Shown: piece by piece, positions 1 to 12,517 of the stretch
Layout of the letters: the number at the start of each line of letters is the position of its first letter
Position numbering within the stretch: position 1 is the stretch's first letter
Source of the DNA: Thermomucor indicae-seudaticae
Taxonomy: Eukaryota; Mucoromycota; Mucoromycetes; Mucorales; Lichtheimiaceae
Length of the DNA: 54,440 nucleotides
Reading direction: 5' to 3'
Assembly: GCA_000787465.1 (NCBI GenBank)
Contig: JSYX01000172.1
Span: 1-54,440 of the forward strand
Notes under the pieces: generated by a model
Told to the model about the DNA's origin: nothing
The model's input: the letters and a program-made list of their open reading frames with translations, nothing else
Databases searched by the model: none
Position numbers and translations under genes: made by a program

Positions 1-972
1 CGGTTCTGCTATCAGATACTGATGGGAGCCTGCTTGTACTAATGGGTACTACAGAAACTTACATCTTCTAGTGACTTTGCGAAAGTGTGTACAACTTGCA
101 AATACTTATATAACGCCACTCGAAAACATGATCTACAGACAAGGTATATTTAGCTTGGCAGAGTAAGCGCAATCATTTGCGGATGACTTTGTAGCGCCAC
201 TCATAACCACGACGACGCAGACGGTCATATAAATAGCATTATCAGCTGGTGTTAGGCTCCTGTTGACATTCAAGCGGGACTATACACCATCCTGTGAAAA
301 TTCAACCGCTCCAAACGAAGCTGAATACTGTACGATCTCTGCCCCATATACTGGTAAATAAAATTTGCTTTCTGTGCTAATATATAACTTACTTGGGTCT
401 GCTTCTAGGTTAAGGTACTATGGCGGCTTCTGTCAATGGGACAGAAATACGTCAAGTCATCGCGGGTGACCTCTGTAGGTAAACTCTCCCTTGCCAACAA
501 TATAACAGTACTAAACGTAGTTCGCTTACTAGGAGCGGTAAGTTTTGTATTTACCTCCAGTGCATAAGTAGTAAGCTTATCGTTCTATGCTTCCGTCGCA
601 TGCTTGGGAGTTCTTTTGCGTCAGTTTGAATTAAGTCTGCGTAAAAGTAAGCGCAAACAAGGGAGCACGTTTGCAAATTTTCTTTTTGCTAACTGCGTAG
701 ATTGATTCTCTGTAGACCCGCAGACTTGATTCTTTTGTGACGCAAAGGGAGGTTGAAAAATAAAAAAATTCGTATTACTTTTAATGGTTTGCATCTGAAC
801 GCAAAAAAGATATTCAAGCAACGCAAACATTTGCTCCAAGCATCAGTGGCAGTATGCTATAGAGCATCACTGAATTGTCGGAAAAACATTTTGTACCATG
901 CACGTTGCCAATCAAATTGGGGCTGAAGATGTTCCCATAAAGCTTTCTTCCCCGTTGTTTGCCATTGTCGCG
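1..972. other. Intergenic, upstream of the first gene
   Basis: No convincing gene was found here. From about 610 to 830 the sequence repeatedly carries a TTTGCG/CGCAAA word in both orientations, for example TTTTGCGTCA near 614 and TGACGCAAAG near 737, just upstream of the first gene. A 60-base open stretch beginning with ATG at 421 ends in a possible splice donor but has no convincing continuation. Confidence 0.4.
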
Positions 973-2179
973 ATGACCAAGACACGTTCTCTCCGACAAA
1001 AAAACCAAAGTGCTACGCAGGACACTGCGAAGCAGCACGCTGACAAGATGCCTTCCGCGAACGAGAAGCGCTCTCTTAAGAAGCCAGCCATACAGCAACG
1101 ACACGGTTTGTACCTTTATATTTCGGGTAGTAACAGTGAAAGTAAAGAAAGACAGACTAACCGAGCGTTCCATTTAAAGAAGCAGCGAGGGATGAGGAAA
1201 CGCAAGAAGCAGATGCCAGCCCCCCGGAACGGCGTATGTCTGCCAGATTAAAGAACAAGAGACGTGATCAGGACAACCAAGCTGGCAATCTGCAAGCGTC
1301 TCTTGCAGATCAGCTGACTTCCGACGCGTCTGAAAGCGAGTTGCAAAGCTCAGAGGACTCATCATTTCACTCTGACGATGGTTCCGAAAGCACGTCCTCT
1401 GATGATGATGAAGAGTTGTTGCCGGCTGTTCAGGAGAAGAAGCCAACAAAACCCACTTCAAAGCGAAAGAAGAACGAAGAAGAAGAAGAGGAAGAAGAAG
1501 AAACGCAGGCAGCAACGACAAGTAAATCTCCTGGAACAGAAGCCAAGTCCAAGCGGCGTAAATTGCGACGGCCTCCGGTGTCTATCCCAACGGCCACCAC
1601 AAGCTCAACTGACGAGCTTATGCCAGATGGAGATGAGGGCGTTTCCCTGCTGCTACCTACAACGCAACGTCCGATCCAAACCATGACCCCAGTTGTCGTT
1701 GGGATGTCGTCTGGTGTACGAGAAGATCCTGTCAAACGTCATCAAATTCGAAGTAGCAAGCGCATAGAATCCCTCGAAAAGAAGCTTGCCAGATCCGATG
1801 AAAAGGATGAGCTTGATTTGAGTGAACACTCGTTTTTACCCGAAGTTCAGATACCAGAAGAAGAGAAGGAGGTGGAGCAGCAACAGCAGTATGAAGAAGA
1901 ATCATTAGAGGGGTCCCACATATCGTGTGAGTCTACTGCAGGCGCTACACAGATCACACTTGCTGCGGAACCAAGTGTGGAACAAAAGCCTCTTGCCGAT
2001 CAGGATGTTGATGACGATGCTAGTTTTGGGTAAGTCACCGTAACTACCGCTTCTTCCCTGAAACAGACTTTGTACTGATTTGATTCTACCTTTTCAGAGA
2101 TGAAGCCATCGTTGAAGGTAACTCTTCACCCAGCTTTTGGGACTACTTACTCCCTTATGGACCTCACTACGTGTTGTAA
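973..2179 (+). CDS. Hypothetical acidic, nuclear-type low-complexity protein (354 aa)
   Basis: I do not recognise this family. Three exons (973-1105, 1180-2029, 2098-2179) join in frame through GT-AG introns to a 354-residue protein ending at TAA 2177-2179. The N-terminus is basic, with ERRMSARLKNKRR shortly after the first junction. A serine/aspartate-rich stretch follows, then a glutamate run beside KRRKLRRP, which looks like a nuclear localisation signal. There is a Q/E-rich segment further on and a hydrophobic C-terminus, SFWDYLLPYGPHYVL. No catalytic motif, membrane segment or signal peptide is visible. The start at 973 was chosen because the residues after it are basic like the rest of the N-terminus; an in-frame ATG at 898 would add 25 residues. 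A nuclear or nucleolar role is inference from composition only. Confidence 0.55.
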
Positions 2180-2200
2180 TATATATATATATATATATAT
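2179..2200. repeat. (AT)11 microsatellite
   Basis: Perfect AT dinucleotide run that overlaps the last base of the preceding gene's stop codon, so it begins the 3' untranslated region. Confidence 0.9.
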
Positions 2201-2641
2201 GTCATTGTATATCGTGGCTTTCCTTTTTCACCTTTCAATATGTGTATATCTTGCTATATCGGGTGACAAGCCATCATCGGGACCACGCACGTCCCAATTT
2301 GCATACATTCGCATATTACCAATGCGCAGCTTGACTTTTCAATCTACTTAGAGAATGGTGTAACTGAGAAGATGATATCTCTTTTGCTTTTTAATAAGTG
2401 CCCAAGGCGTTGTTCATTGCATGCCGATCTACAATGTACGAAATCAATCGCGCTCTTTGGCCACCCACGTACGTGCACAGCAACCAAACTACTACTGGAA
2501 ACGAATTCCTTTATCGCTATTACTCAGACCATTCTGCTCCGTATACCATTAGCTTTTAAGCTTAATTAGCTTCCACCCAAGTTTGACACGGCTATATAGA
2601 CACAGTTTACTTTACTGGATTTGTTTGTTGCATACAATCCG
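2201..2641. other. Intergenic between convergent genes
   Basis: This spacer lies between the 3' ends of the hypothetical gene and MSH6. It holds short open frames only, none with recognisable content, and no clear repeat. Confidence 0.5.
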
Positions 2642-5600
2642 TCATACTTTGACACCGGAAAGTCCTTTCAGTATTCGCCGCAATACATCAACATGCCTCT
2701 TTTCGCGTCCTTGCATTGTCTTCATATCTGAGGCTTTATCGCCAATATCCTCTGCCGAGTCTTCATTCAAAGCAGCCGCTAGCAAGTAGGACACATCGGA
2801 TACGACTGCTGGGCTAATAAGCTTATCATGTCCTTTTCCGGTGTCATCGCCGCCGTTTCGACCATCCGTGATTATCATTCGGTTATACGTTGTGTCCTTT
2901 AAGCGATGCTGCCGCTCGAATTCTTCTGCTACCTGTGCGGCTTTATCAATTACAGAAGACGGGACGCCGGCCATGTTTGCCACATTCATGCCAAAAGATT
3001 TCTCGCATATACCAGACATGAGCTTGTACAGAAAGACCACAGAGTTTTCGGTCTCGTCCATGTAGTAGCCCCTGTATCGCTCCCCTTTTTAGCACCACCG
3101 AGAGACTTTTCTTAGCGTGAGACATGCCACTTACATGTGCATATTGTTTATCATTGGGTTTCTTTCAAATTCTCTGCAGAGCGTTTGATAATGTGTCGAA
3201 AACATGGCTAGGCACCCAACATGTGTCGCAAGATAATGTAGCACGGCATAGGCGATGGCGTACCCATCAAAGGTTGATGTACCTCTGCCGAGCTCATCCA
3301 AGATGACCATGGAACGCGGAGTCGCTTCATGTAAAATCTTTGAGGTTTCCTGAAGCTCGACCATAAACGTGGATTGGCCTGCCATGATGTTGTCGTTTGC
3401 ACCGATACGGGTATAGATGCGATCACAGGGTGTTAACCGGCAACGGCGTGCTGGTACATAGCAGCCCAGCTGGGCCATGATAATCGCAACACATGTCTAC
3501 GAAGATTACGTTTAGCGTGCGCGCTCTTTGCAAATGTTGACCAACTGTTCTACCCACTTGTCGCAGTAAAGTCGATTTTCCTCCCATGTTCGGTCCTGTC
3601 AGTACTATGATATTTGGATGATTGCCTCCTAAATACGTATCATTTGGTATAAAATCCATGGCGTTTCTAAATACCAAAAGGATCGTCAGTTCAAGACAAG
3701 CGACAGACTTGAGGCTCGCTCCAGAGCAAGCTTTACCCTGTAACAATGCAAGGATGCCGTAGTTCTTCAAATTCAAGCGCACTATCTGGTTGATCCAGTA
3801 ATTCCGGACGGCAGGCAGGTTCTAACATATAAAACATATATGAGCAAGTCCTATACAGATATCTTTCTCCGCGTATATACCTCCAATAGTCGCAGATGCC
3901 TTTGCCAAGCATAACAATGCATCAACCTCGGCGATCCGCTGCGTCACCGACAGCCACGTTTTGTAGTGTCTGTCAAAGTCTTCATATACAAGCGTTGCGA
4001 AATTTTTGACAAAAGAATTCTTTGTCTCGAGATACTCCTTGTACTTTCCGACCATTCGCCGAAGTGAAGAATCCCAATATCTGTTCACTTTCTATCGAGC
4101 ACAGTTAGCCTCCTATCTCATCCCCTTTTCCTTGTTTTCAGATATACCGAAGTACTAGAGAGTTGGATCCAATCACGAGGAACTTTCACCTCTTTCGGGA
4201 CCTCGACTTGGTATATCTCCTTCCCCAAATCCTTGTATGTTATCCGGGAACATCTGCCGTTAGTTACAAGGAACAAAGGAATTAGCTATCTGCACTATAG
4301 TGCACGAAATATAGTCGTTACTTTAATTGCTTCTTTAAAACGGCCAAGTGTTCTTCAAAGCCGCGCTCCGCCTCTGATATCCGACCCAAGAGTTCATCCC
4401 ATTCTTTGTTCTTTCCTTGCTTGGGTATAATAGTCGTCATCTTTTGATCTTTTGGGCGTATGAGAATCTGGCTGTGTCATAGTTAGATATTAATCAACTT
4501 ACAGTCAATATCGACTTCAGCTATCATGAATGCATCTTCAAACAGCGCAAGCTCGTCGTTCAAGTTTGGAAAATTGTCAATAATTTGCTTGAGCAACGCT
4601 GACTTGAAATCGTCTCTGCAGGATCGCAACCGCTGCTCTACAGCCTAGTAAAAGTCGAATGAGAGTTGCTTAGTGAAACCCAAAGCCAGAGTTAAACATT
4701 CTACTCACTTTGGCTCTCTTGAAACCATCCAGGGTGGTGAGGAACTCCTTCACCTTGCAGCGCTTGGAATGGATACGCGATATCAACCGTTCTAGGTCAG
4801 GCATCTTTGCAAGTTCATTGGTCAGGGACTCGTGTATGTCCGTAAGACGTAAGAAGTCATCCACGGCGTCTAGCCGAGCATTGATATCTTTGATATGCAA
4901 AAGGGGATGGCAAAGCCATCGCTTAAAGAGTCGCTTTCCGAAAGGCGTAATGCAGTGATTCAGCAGCTTAAACACGGTACCTTCACTGGATCCATCTTGA
5001 GAGTTTTGGAATATTTCGAGGTTCGTAAGAGTCTGACCGTCAAGGACAAGCGAGTTGGCGCCCCGAATCGGGTCGTAACACCGGATATTCTTCGCAGACA
5101 AAAGCTCCTTGTCTAGTTTCAACTACACACATACCTTTGTGAGCTAATCGTAACGAAAAGCTAGGAAAAAAATTAACTCTGTACCTCTCTCAAGTATGAT
5201 ACTAGACCTCCAAACGCCGACATGAGTAATGGCTTATCCCGGGAAAGTTCAAGCGCCTCCGGCCAAACTGCTGTCATACAAAATGCAATGTCAATCATAT
5301 GTGATACCTTGCTAGAAGGAAAATGGACTGTATACTTACATCCGTCATTATCTTCAAAGTATCCGCCGATCCTAATCTCATCTTCAGTTCTTCTCTCGTC
5401 CCAAAAGTCCTGCGGTTGAAGCATGTTCCACAACAGGTTGCTACATGAATTCTTTAGGATACGGATTGTAGCAGGACTGAGACGACCCTGGACAGCGAAA
5501 AATGAGGCATTGAAATATATGAACAGTACTTTTCTTTTCCTGTACCTTTTCTGTGACAAGTTCTTTAGGCTTGATCTGCAAGATGAGTGTCTCGAGTTTT

Positions 5601-7500
5601 GTACGGTTAATATCATCTTCAAAGTGCACCATATTGAATTCGGCTGTAGAAGTATCAACAAAACAGATGCCAAACTCTGGACCGACATGATCGCTGCTGC
5701 ATTTTTCCTTGGTTGGTGGGCTAGTTTTAGATCCTTCCACTAACTAATAGAAGAGCGCACGATTACCTACCTTGATAGACATACAATATGTACTCAAATC
5801 ATCCGTTATCAGGTTTCCGTCAACAAGAGTGCCCACGGTCAACACAGCCGTTAGCTCTCTACGGATCACCTTGTCTGACTTTACAACCTCGTTCTTTTCC
5901 CGCATGCTCTTTCCTATCGCTGTCTCCATTTGGTCCACTTTTGCCACTTTGTATCTGTGAAATACATGAATAAATAGCCATGAGTACTGGTTTTTCAGAG
6001 TCTGCTAAAGACATACATACCCCTTGGCAATGAACTGCGCTGCCCAATAGTCAAAGGACATTTCTGGTACTCCAACCATACGCATATTGACCCTGTCGGT
6101 CATTTTAAGATCGAACTCTTTGTGACCGACATCTGCATCCTTTTCGTACAGCTCTATCGCCTCCCTAAATGAGATAACCCGCGCCTTACACGTAAAAATG
6201 CTGTGTTACGTACCGTAAAATTTGCCCTTTTTAAAGAATACAATCTACAGGAGGGACATATACATCAATTAACACCATGGAAAGAACAAGAACGGCATGC
6301 TATTACCTACCGCATCCCAATGCTTGGATTTGACTTCCCAAAATTGCTTTTCAAAAGGCGTAAAGGAAGACCATGCAGAAGGTGGAATATACAATGTACG
6401 CGGATCGTAATTCTCGGATCCTAAATTGCATATCAGGCAATGCTTTTAATCAATAACGATAGTGGACATACCGATAGGATTCTTATTTGCATCCCGTATA
6501 TCTGTCAACCATGAGTATCGAACTTCATTCTTTTCCTTAAACTTTTGGCTTCTTTGCTGCAAAAACGTCAGATCGACAGTCAGATATACGGGGTCTGCGA
6601 ATGTGCAGTACCTTTTGTTGTTCTTGACGGGTTGTATATGTCAAAGAAACATCTAACGGTTTACTTAAGGGCGATTTTACAGAGATACTCTATATTTGAT
6701 TAAAGTAAGGACGTCATGTACTAGTCAAGTTTCTGGTGTTACCATTTTACCTCGAATCTTTGTCGTAAAGGCGTCAGATGAACCCCGGGTGAAGCTTTCG
6801 ACCTTATTTTTGTCTTCTCTTGCTCATTGTCTAAACACGTTTCATATCGGTTAGAGCTCACAGCGTCCAAACGCGCTCCATCGGTGATGGGAAAGAGCTA
6901 CCGTACCAAACAGGCCCATATCCTCGTCATCGCCTGGAACTATATCCTTCTCAGGATTGTAGTCATCGTCGTCGTCGTCATCAGAGTCGATTTTCCGCAC
7001 CAGTCTTCTCCTTCGAGGGCGTTTATACCGGTCTATTCGCAAACCAGTTTCGATAAATAAATCTGAGCCATTTATCTCAACTTGCGCGAACAACCCGCAC
7101 TCACCAGGATCCGACGGACTTGTCATAAACGTCTCGTCCTCGTCTTCACCACTATCATCTTGTATATAATTGATCCGTCGTTTTGCTCGTGTCTTGAACA
7201 ATACACAGCGTGTTAGTTTGACCTCTCTTTTTCTTCGAAAGCGGGAGAATTTGCCACCTTCCGCAATATCTCGTCCGTGCTCTTTCCCTCTTCCAAATCG
7301 ACGTCCGGATCATCGACTTGCATTGTCTCAGGCCATGCCGTTGTAGCTTCAGAGTCGTGTACTGCCAGCGACTCGGTTGTTGCTACTCGTGAACTCGACG
7401 ACCCTGCTGCAACGCTCTTGTGGGTTTCAGTCACTTTTGCCGTTTCCTTCTTTGGTGCCTCGGCTTTCTTGAAAAATGATAAAAGAGTCTGCTGCGGCAT
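2642..7500 (-). CDS. MSH6: DNA mismatch repair protein MSH6 (MutS homolog 6)
   Basis: MSH6 pairs with MSH2 to form MutS-alpha, which recognises base-base mismatches and small loops in the nucleus. The N-terminus carries a PCNA-interaction box (QQTLLSFF, residues 3-10), then an acidic unstructured region. The mismatch-binding domain is present ([31 protein letters not shown] near 6.2-6.0 kb), with the Phe-x-Glu mismatch-contacting motif. Lever and clamp segments lie near 5.7-3.8 kb. The ATPase has Walker [16 protein letters not shown] (about 3.6 kb), Walker [14 protein letters not shown], the STHY motif and the C-terminal helix-turn-helix region. The gene has many exons with short introns; not every boundary was fixed, but all family blocks occur in order and no break was seen. 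The first ATG at 7500 starts directly at the PCNA box. It is divergent from LSM1. Confidence 0.93.
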
Positions 7501-7647
7501 TTATGATCGCAAACTGGGAAGGTTCAGGACAAGAGTTAAAACGTAGCGAGGCCCTAAAAACTTGTCTGAAAATCAAACAGTCTATCTGTCTTTTTCTGGC
7601 TGGTGGTGCTTTTCCTTTCCAAACAACAAATTCGGCAGAGAAGAATA
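7501..7647. promoter_or_regulatory. Compact bidirectional promoter, MSH6/LSM1
   Basis: Only 147 bp separate the divergent start codons of MSH6 and LSM1, so both promoters must share this interval or overlap the coding ends. No canonical TATA box or MluI cell-cycle box (ACGCGT) was seen in it. Confidence 0.6.
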
Positions 7648-8319
7648 ATGGAAATCACATCCGGCCCCTTTTTCACGACTTCAACAGGGCTTGTCAATAG
7701 TGTAGACAGTATGTTGGTTGAACAATGAAAGAGTTGGCTGGGCTTCTGGAGTTGGGCCCCCCCTCGCCGAATAGGCACTTTCTAATCAAAACCACGGAAC
7801 CCTTTTAATGTCAGAAAAGCTCATGGTCATACTGAGAGATGGACGAAAACTCATTGGCATTTTACGATCGTTTGATCAATTCGGTATTGCATTTTTATTC
7901 GGTTGACGAGAAAAAAATACGCGAAACAGCAAAACATTAAAAAGAAAAGGTAGCAAACCTTGTCCTTCAGGATACCATCGAAAGGATATATGTTGGCAAT
8001 TGCTACGGGGATATTCCAAGAGGTATTTTCCTTATTCGAGGAGAGAATGTCGTTTTATTAGGCGAGATCGTACGTATTCTATCTACCCTATCTAACATTT
8101 TGCAATAACCCTTATGATTAAAGCGCGCCCCCTCCCATTTGCCAGGATATTGACAAGGAAGATCTCGTCAACAATAATCTGCGGCAGGTGCCAGTCGAAG
8201 AGATCCTGGTAGCTCAAAGAGAGGAAATGGAAATGAAGCAAAGGTTCGACAAGATACGAAACAAGGTCCTACATGAGCAAGGCTTCTGTGTGGATAGTTC
8301 CCAAAACGACCTGTATTGA
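7648..8319 (+). CDS. LSM1: LSM1, Sm-like subunit of the cytoplasmic LSM1-7 mRNA-decay ring
   Basis: LSM1 is the subunit that defines the cytoplasmic LSM1-7/Pat1 ring, which binds oligoadenylated mRNA 3' ends and promotes decapping. Four exons (7648-7708, 7815-7883, 7954-8069, 8146-8319) join to 139 residues. Sm1 motif: [20 protein letters not shown], followed by [15 protein letters not shown]. Sm2 motif: [17 protein letters not shown]. The LSM1-type C-terminal extension ([13 protein letters not shown], then a charged helix) is present. The first exon is short; it was placed because [13 protein letters not shown] is the typical LSM1 N-terminus and the GTATGT donor and TCAG acceptor restore the frame. 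Length matches human LSM1 (133 aa) rather than the longer yeast protein. Confidence 0.95.
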
Positions 8320-8959
8320 CGATTTTTCTTTTGTCCCTGCCTGTAATACTGTATCTGGCTCAGGGACGCATATTACTGCTCCTTCTCCTGTTGTTCTTAT
8401 TATCTCAAAAGGTAATTGCTGTAGTTCCGTTGATGGAACGGTTCGATACAAGATCCTTACTTGGCTATCTAAAAGAACAGGATGTCTCTCTACTATAGCT
8501 GTTTTATTAAAAACCAAGGTTGTTCTTTTCGGATGAAGTTGTACTTGGGAAACGCTTAGATATGCTATATATTCCAGAGCACTTGAGCTTTCATCCTTAA
8601 TAGAAGAACATCCCCTTCTGCTCTGAATGAGAAATTGCCCTTGCCTCACAGAATACGCATTTGATTTATCTATTGACCAGTAACATTCAATACTTACCAG
8701 CTTGATGACCTATGAACTACTTTTCTTTTAAGCCATACGCGATTTATTGGTTTTTGAATAAGCTTTTGCGTCCTCCGTTGGTAGTATTTGCGTCACCATC
8801 AAGTGAAATTTGCGCCATGCTTTAACAAAGATTTACGGTGAAATCGAAATACATTTGCACCGTGATATAAGAATCTTATACACTACAGGAAGGCTTATGA
8901 TATGCATCTGTGCGTTCGACTGGCTACGTAGTAGATGACGCGTAGTGGGAGTGGTTCCT
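8320..8959. other. LSM1 3' flank, no supported gene
   Basis: Both strands stay open for up to about 126 codons between 8269 and 8649, but neither reading resembles a known protein and the minus-strand one runs antisense into the LSM1 3' end. The TTTGCG word seen upstream of 973 recurs at 8764-8815. Confidence 0.4.
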
Positions 8960-9590
8960 TGTCATTTGCACTTGCGGAAAAAAAAACTTTTGACACTGCT
9001 GGCAAAGACACTTTTGCATTGATTCCATTTTTTCAATTCATCTTTCGGGTGAAGATGTTCGCACCAAGTACTAACGCTATCCTGAATATAATCAGAAACT
9101 CAAGTGAATCATCGAAGTCTTTTTGCAAGGGTTTGCTACAATCACGCCACGCAATCTGTTCCAGCCAAGATAGATATTTAAACAGAGGGCGTTTCACTCT
9201 GTAGTTTACACACTTTTCTCCTCTTCTTCGAAACTACAAGCATTCTCATCTGAACATTGATTGAAACGCTACGTGACCCTACTGTCCATCTCACAAGAAT
9301 CCGTCTATTGAGGCTACAATGGAAGATGCAAGATCGTTGATCCCTTCCTTGCAAGACCTTTGACCAAGAAAAGAAGCAGGCCAAACTAGGTTGCTGCTCG
9401 CAAGGCAGACAAAGTTATGGTAAAGGATGAATGGTGACTTCAACACCATGACCTTTTATTGATGCGATGGATTTCAGTATGGCTCAAGTTGTGTCTCTCC
9501 AACGGCAAGGGTATTCTTTGTCAAGTTATGTGATGGTAAGTTCTTCTGTTTCAAGTTCTGCTGATTCAGTTTCTTATGATCTGGTGAAAG
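8960..9590 (+). repeat. Dispersed direct repeat, copy 1
   Basis: This stretch matches 13270-13915 in the same orientation. Shared landmarks in the same order include ATGTTCGCACC, ATAGATATTTAAACAG, ACTGTCCATCTCACAAGA, GTCTATTGAGGCTACAATG, TCTCCAACGGCAAGG and TTCTTCTGTTTCAA. The copies differ by many substitutions and small indels. No terminal inverted repeat or target duplication is obvious. It could be a decayed mobile element or an old segmental duplication; no intact reading frame spans it. Confidence 0.8.
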
Positions 9591-10052
9591 GATTTTAATC
9601 AATAAACAGTATGTTGCTTCATAAGACTACAAGTTACACATATCCTTTCGACATTGTACACAAAAGGTTAACATGGGTCTGCGGGACATTGATCTTTATT
9701 GCTGATGGTATTTAAGCTACCACAACAATTTTTCTTCCAAGTGCTGTTGCTCGTTCCTTACTCAACATCATCATGACCAGGCCAACCTGCAGCCTAACAG
9801 GTACATAGTTCTCGTAAGCCTTGTCCGTTATGGCAATGATCGTTGGCGCTTGAATGTACAGCTATATGTTGTTTGATTTTATGATCGACAGATATAATGA
9901 TTTTCGATACATTATCCTTATACGTGAGCAGGGAAAAATTCGACCCTAACAAAGAAATTTTGCAGTTCAGGTTCCACCTGAAATCGCGATTAATCCAGAG
10001 CTGCCAGTGGGAAAGGCACAGGGCAAAGTCCTTTAACTTGGACAAAGGCAAA
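9591..10052. other. Upstream region of the SUN-domain gene
   Basis: Unique sequence between repeat copy 1 and the SUN-domain start codon. An in-frame extension back to 9897 is open but its residues look unstructured and it was not used as the start. Confidence 0.4.
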
Positions 10053-12459
10053 ATGAACGGAATCGAACGAAATCCTTACGATAGCCCTACGCGCTCAGCA
10101 CTGGAAAGATCACGATTAAGAAATTCACGGCAGCATTACCAGCCTTCGGCATACTATCCGGATACATCGGTTAACATCGCCACGGCGTTTGCCGAGGAAG
10201 CGCGGTTAAGGCAATCGACTACGCAAGAAAACGCGCCAGACGCAGACAACAGTTGTTACAGGTCAAAGAGCAGAGAATACAATGAAGACGACGATTATGC
10301 ATCGCCGCCCTCTTCATGTAAGATTTGCCGCAGCTTAGGAAATTGCGCTTGGACAACTCACTGAAGTTTGGATGTCAGTAAGAAAACAGCCTGCTCATCT
10401 TGATCTTGACGACTACTTTGTTAATAAAGAAACAGAAAACTGCAACGCGGACTATACCTTGGGTGTACAAAATCCTCAAGAGTTTGCTGATCTGGACGAG
10501 TACTATCGTGCCAGGACGGATAACCCAAGGCCCAGAGGCTTGGACTCGGACTTGGACTTGGGTGTGAATCATCCTCGAGACTTGGACTTGGGTATGAATC
10601 AGCCCCGAGACTTGGACTTCGGTATGAATCGACGAGACGGTGATCCTTCGGATGACATTGCGGATGACAATTCGGACTTTATGAATCAACAAGACATTGA
10701 TGTTTCAGACGAGTATACAGATGACGATTATGATCCGTTGGTCGAACTGGATGCTTTAGCAGCCTCACAGTTGGACGGAGTCTATGAGGATGGTTTTGGT
10801 AATCGATCAGCCACATCCTCTAGACGTAGACTAGACGTACCACGGCGTACTTATCGACCATTTACAGACTTTGGAAATGAGATAGAGACAAATGACAGCG
10901 TCCGCAACATATTTCCAAGTGATTCTCGAGTCAATGAGCAATATTCAGTTACACAATCATGGCTTGAAACAGTTTGCGATAATATAGCCTTTGCTGTGCT
11001 CCTGGTCTTTTTCGCCGTCAAAAAGTCGGTATATGGAGCCTTGACGGTAATGGATGCCTTGTTCTTTCAGATACCAGCAGATATCGTTTATTTGCTGCTA
11101 CGACCTTTCAAGCGATTCATGCATGACAACATCGATACACAGCCGCCACCATCACAGAGACGAAATCCAAGTGCTTCAACAAAATTCATTATAACAATCA
11201 TCTACCTTTCCATCGCCACGCTAACGTTCAGTTCCATAAATATCGAGACACAAGAAACTGCACTATCCGAAAGATTGTTGTTGACGCCATATTATATCAA
11301 GACAAGCCTTCAGTACTGGATGCAGACTGTCTTCAACCATAGAGCTGGATTAATACCGACGGCACCTGATGAAGATGATCCAACAAGTGAGAAGCAATAC
11401 CATGGGAAGGCCCCTGCCATTCACTTAGGAGAACTCCTAAATGAGATGCGTCCGCATTTTGTGGCACGCTCGGAAATGCTTGCTGACAGACAAGCTCTGA
11501 ACGACGAACTGCGTAAATTGGAAAGCAAGTTTCAGGTTCCGACATGGCAGCAATTGTTAGATCAAGATAAGGATATGATTCAGTCGTTTCTGGAACAGAA
11601 CATGGAGCATTTCCTGGCTTCGCAAGCTGAACGTGGATTGATGTTGAGTAAAGATGCCTTGATTCGTATACTTGAAGAAGAACGCCGAAATGATGATGGT
11701 CGTAAAATATCAGAGATCGTTGTTGATGATGACGACTGGCCACATACTTCTTTGAGTGACGTGGATAATTTTCGTGAAATACCTTCACATCAACGCCTTT
11801 TAATATCTGCGTACGTCTCCCGTATCTTGCAGCAATATCAGCAGGATTTGCTATCTCTCCCAGACTTTGCTCTGGCCACACGCGGCGCCCGCATCATTCC
11901 TAGACTGACTTCCCCGACGTATACACAGACAGCGCAACGTCCTATTAAGCACTTTTTGGCCGGGCTGCTGGGCGTAGATCAACCGCGGGTACCGTCACCT
12001 ATCATTGCCTTACTTCCAGAGACACACGTTGGCCAATGTTGGCCCATGCGAGGTTCGAACGGCACACTTGGGGTCATGTTAAGTCAGCCGATCACGATAC
12101 AGAGTATTACCGTCGAATATCCATCTCGCCATATTGCAGTCAATGCAAGTAGTGCACCAAAGGATATTGAGGTTTGGGGATTACGGCAGATCCCTTCGTC
12201 GCCGTTCGGTACCGTGGAATGGCCATGGACTCCAAAACATGAAAGCAATACGGATGCTGTATTTCTTTGTTCCATGCAGTACGATATCAGGAAATCCTCA
12301 CCGGTGCAGACGTTCAGCGTGGATCTCAACCGATATATCCCATTGAAAGGAGTCCTATTTCGTTTTACATCCAACTGGGGAAACAATCTGTATACCTGTA
12401 TTTACCGTGTACGAGTACATGGTGTTCCCAGCGATAATGTTTACTATCAGGAAGCTTAA
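10053..12459 (+). CDS. SUN-domain (Sad1/UNC-84) inner nuclear membrane protein
   Basis: SUN proteins sit in the inner nuclear membrane and bind KASH proteins across the perinuclear space, linking chromatin and spindle poles to the cytoskeleton. Two exons (10053-10317, 10379-12459) encode 781 residues. The N-terminal half is acidic and includes short tandem repeats of a DLDLGxNxPR unit. Two hydrophobic segments follow (about residues 290-330 and 357-380), then a predicted helical linker. A C-terminal SUN domain begins near HVGQCWPMRGSNGTLGVMLS and ends with FTSNWGNNLYTCIYRVRVHG. The 61-nt intron was inferred because the first exon stops at TGA 10362-10364 while GTAAG and CAG sites restore one continuous frame. 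Spacing of domains fits Sad1-like fungal proteins. Confidence 0.88.
10540..10630 (+). repeat. In-gene tandem repeat (about 30-nt unit)
   Basis: About three copies of a unit encoding roughly DLDLGMNQPR lie in tandem within the acidic N-terminal region of the SUN protein. The copies differ by a few bases. Such tracts commonly vary in number between strains. Confidence 0.75.
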
Positions 12460-12517
12460 CACATAATGTACATATATATGCGACTATGAATCGTTAATAG
12501 TAAATGGCGGGATACCG

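Noticed and set aside
421..480. Possible first exon (ATG at 421, 20 codons, then GTAAAC)
   Set aside because: No downstream exon could be joined that stays open beyond about ten codons.
6160..6240. Apparent loss of the FYE mismatch-binding motif in MSH6 (frame reading [10 protein letters not shown])
   Set aside because: Using the GATAG acceptor directly before AGCTGTAC joins it to the upstream exon as KGKFYELYEKDA, restoring the motif.
8269..8649. 126-codon minus-strand frame overlapping the LSM1 3' end
   Set aside because: No recognisable motif, antisense to LSM1 coding sequence at one end, and the opposite strand is open for a similar length, which points to composition.
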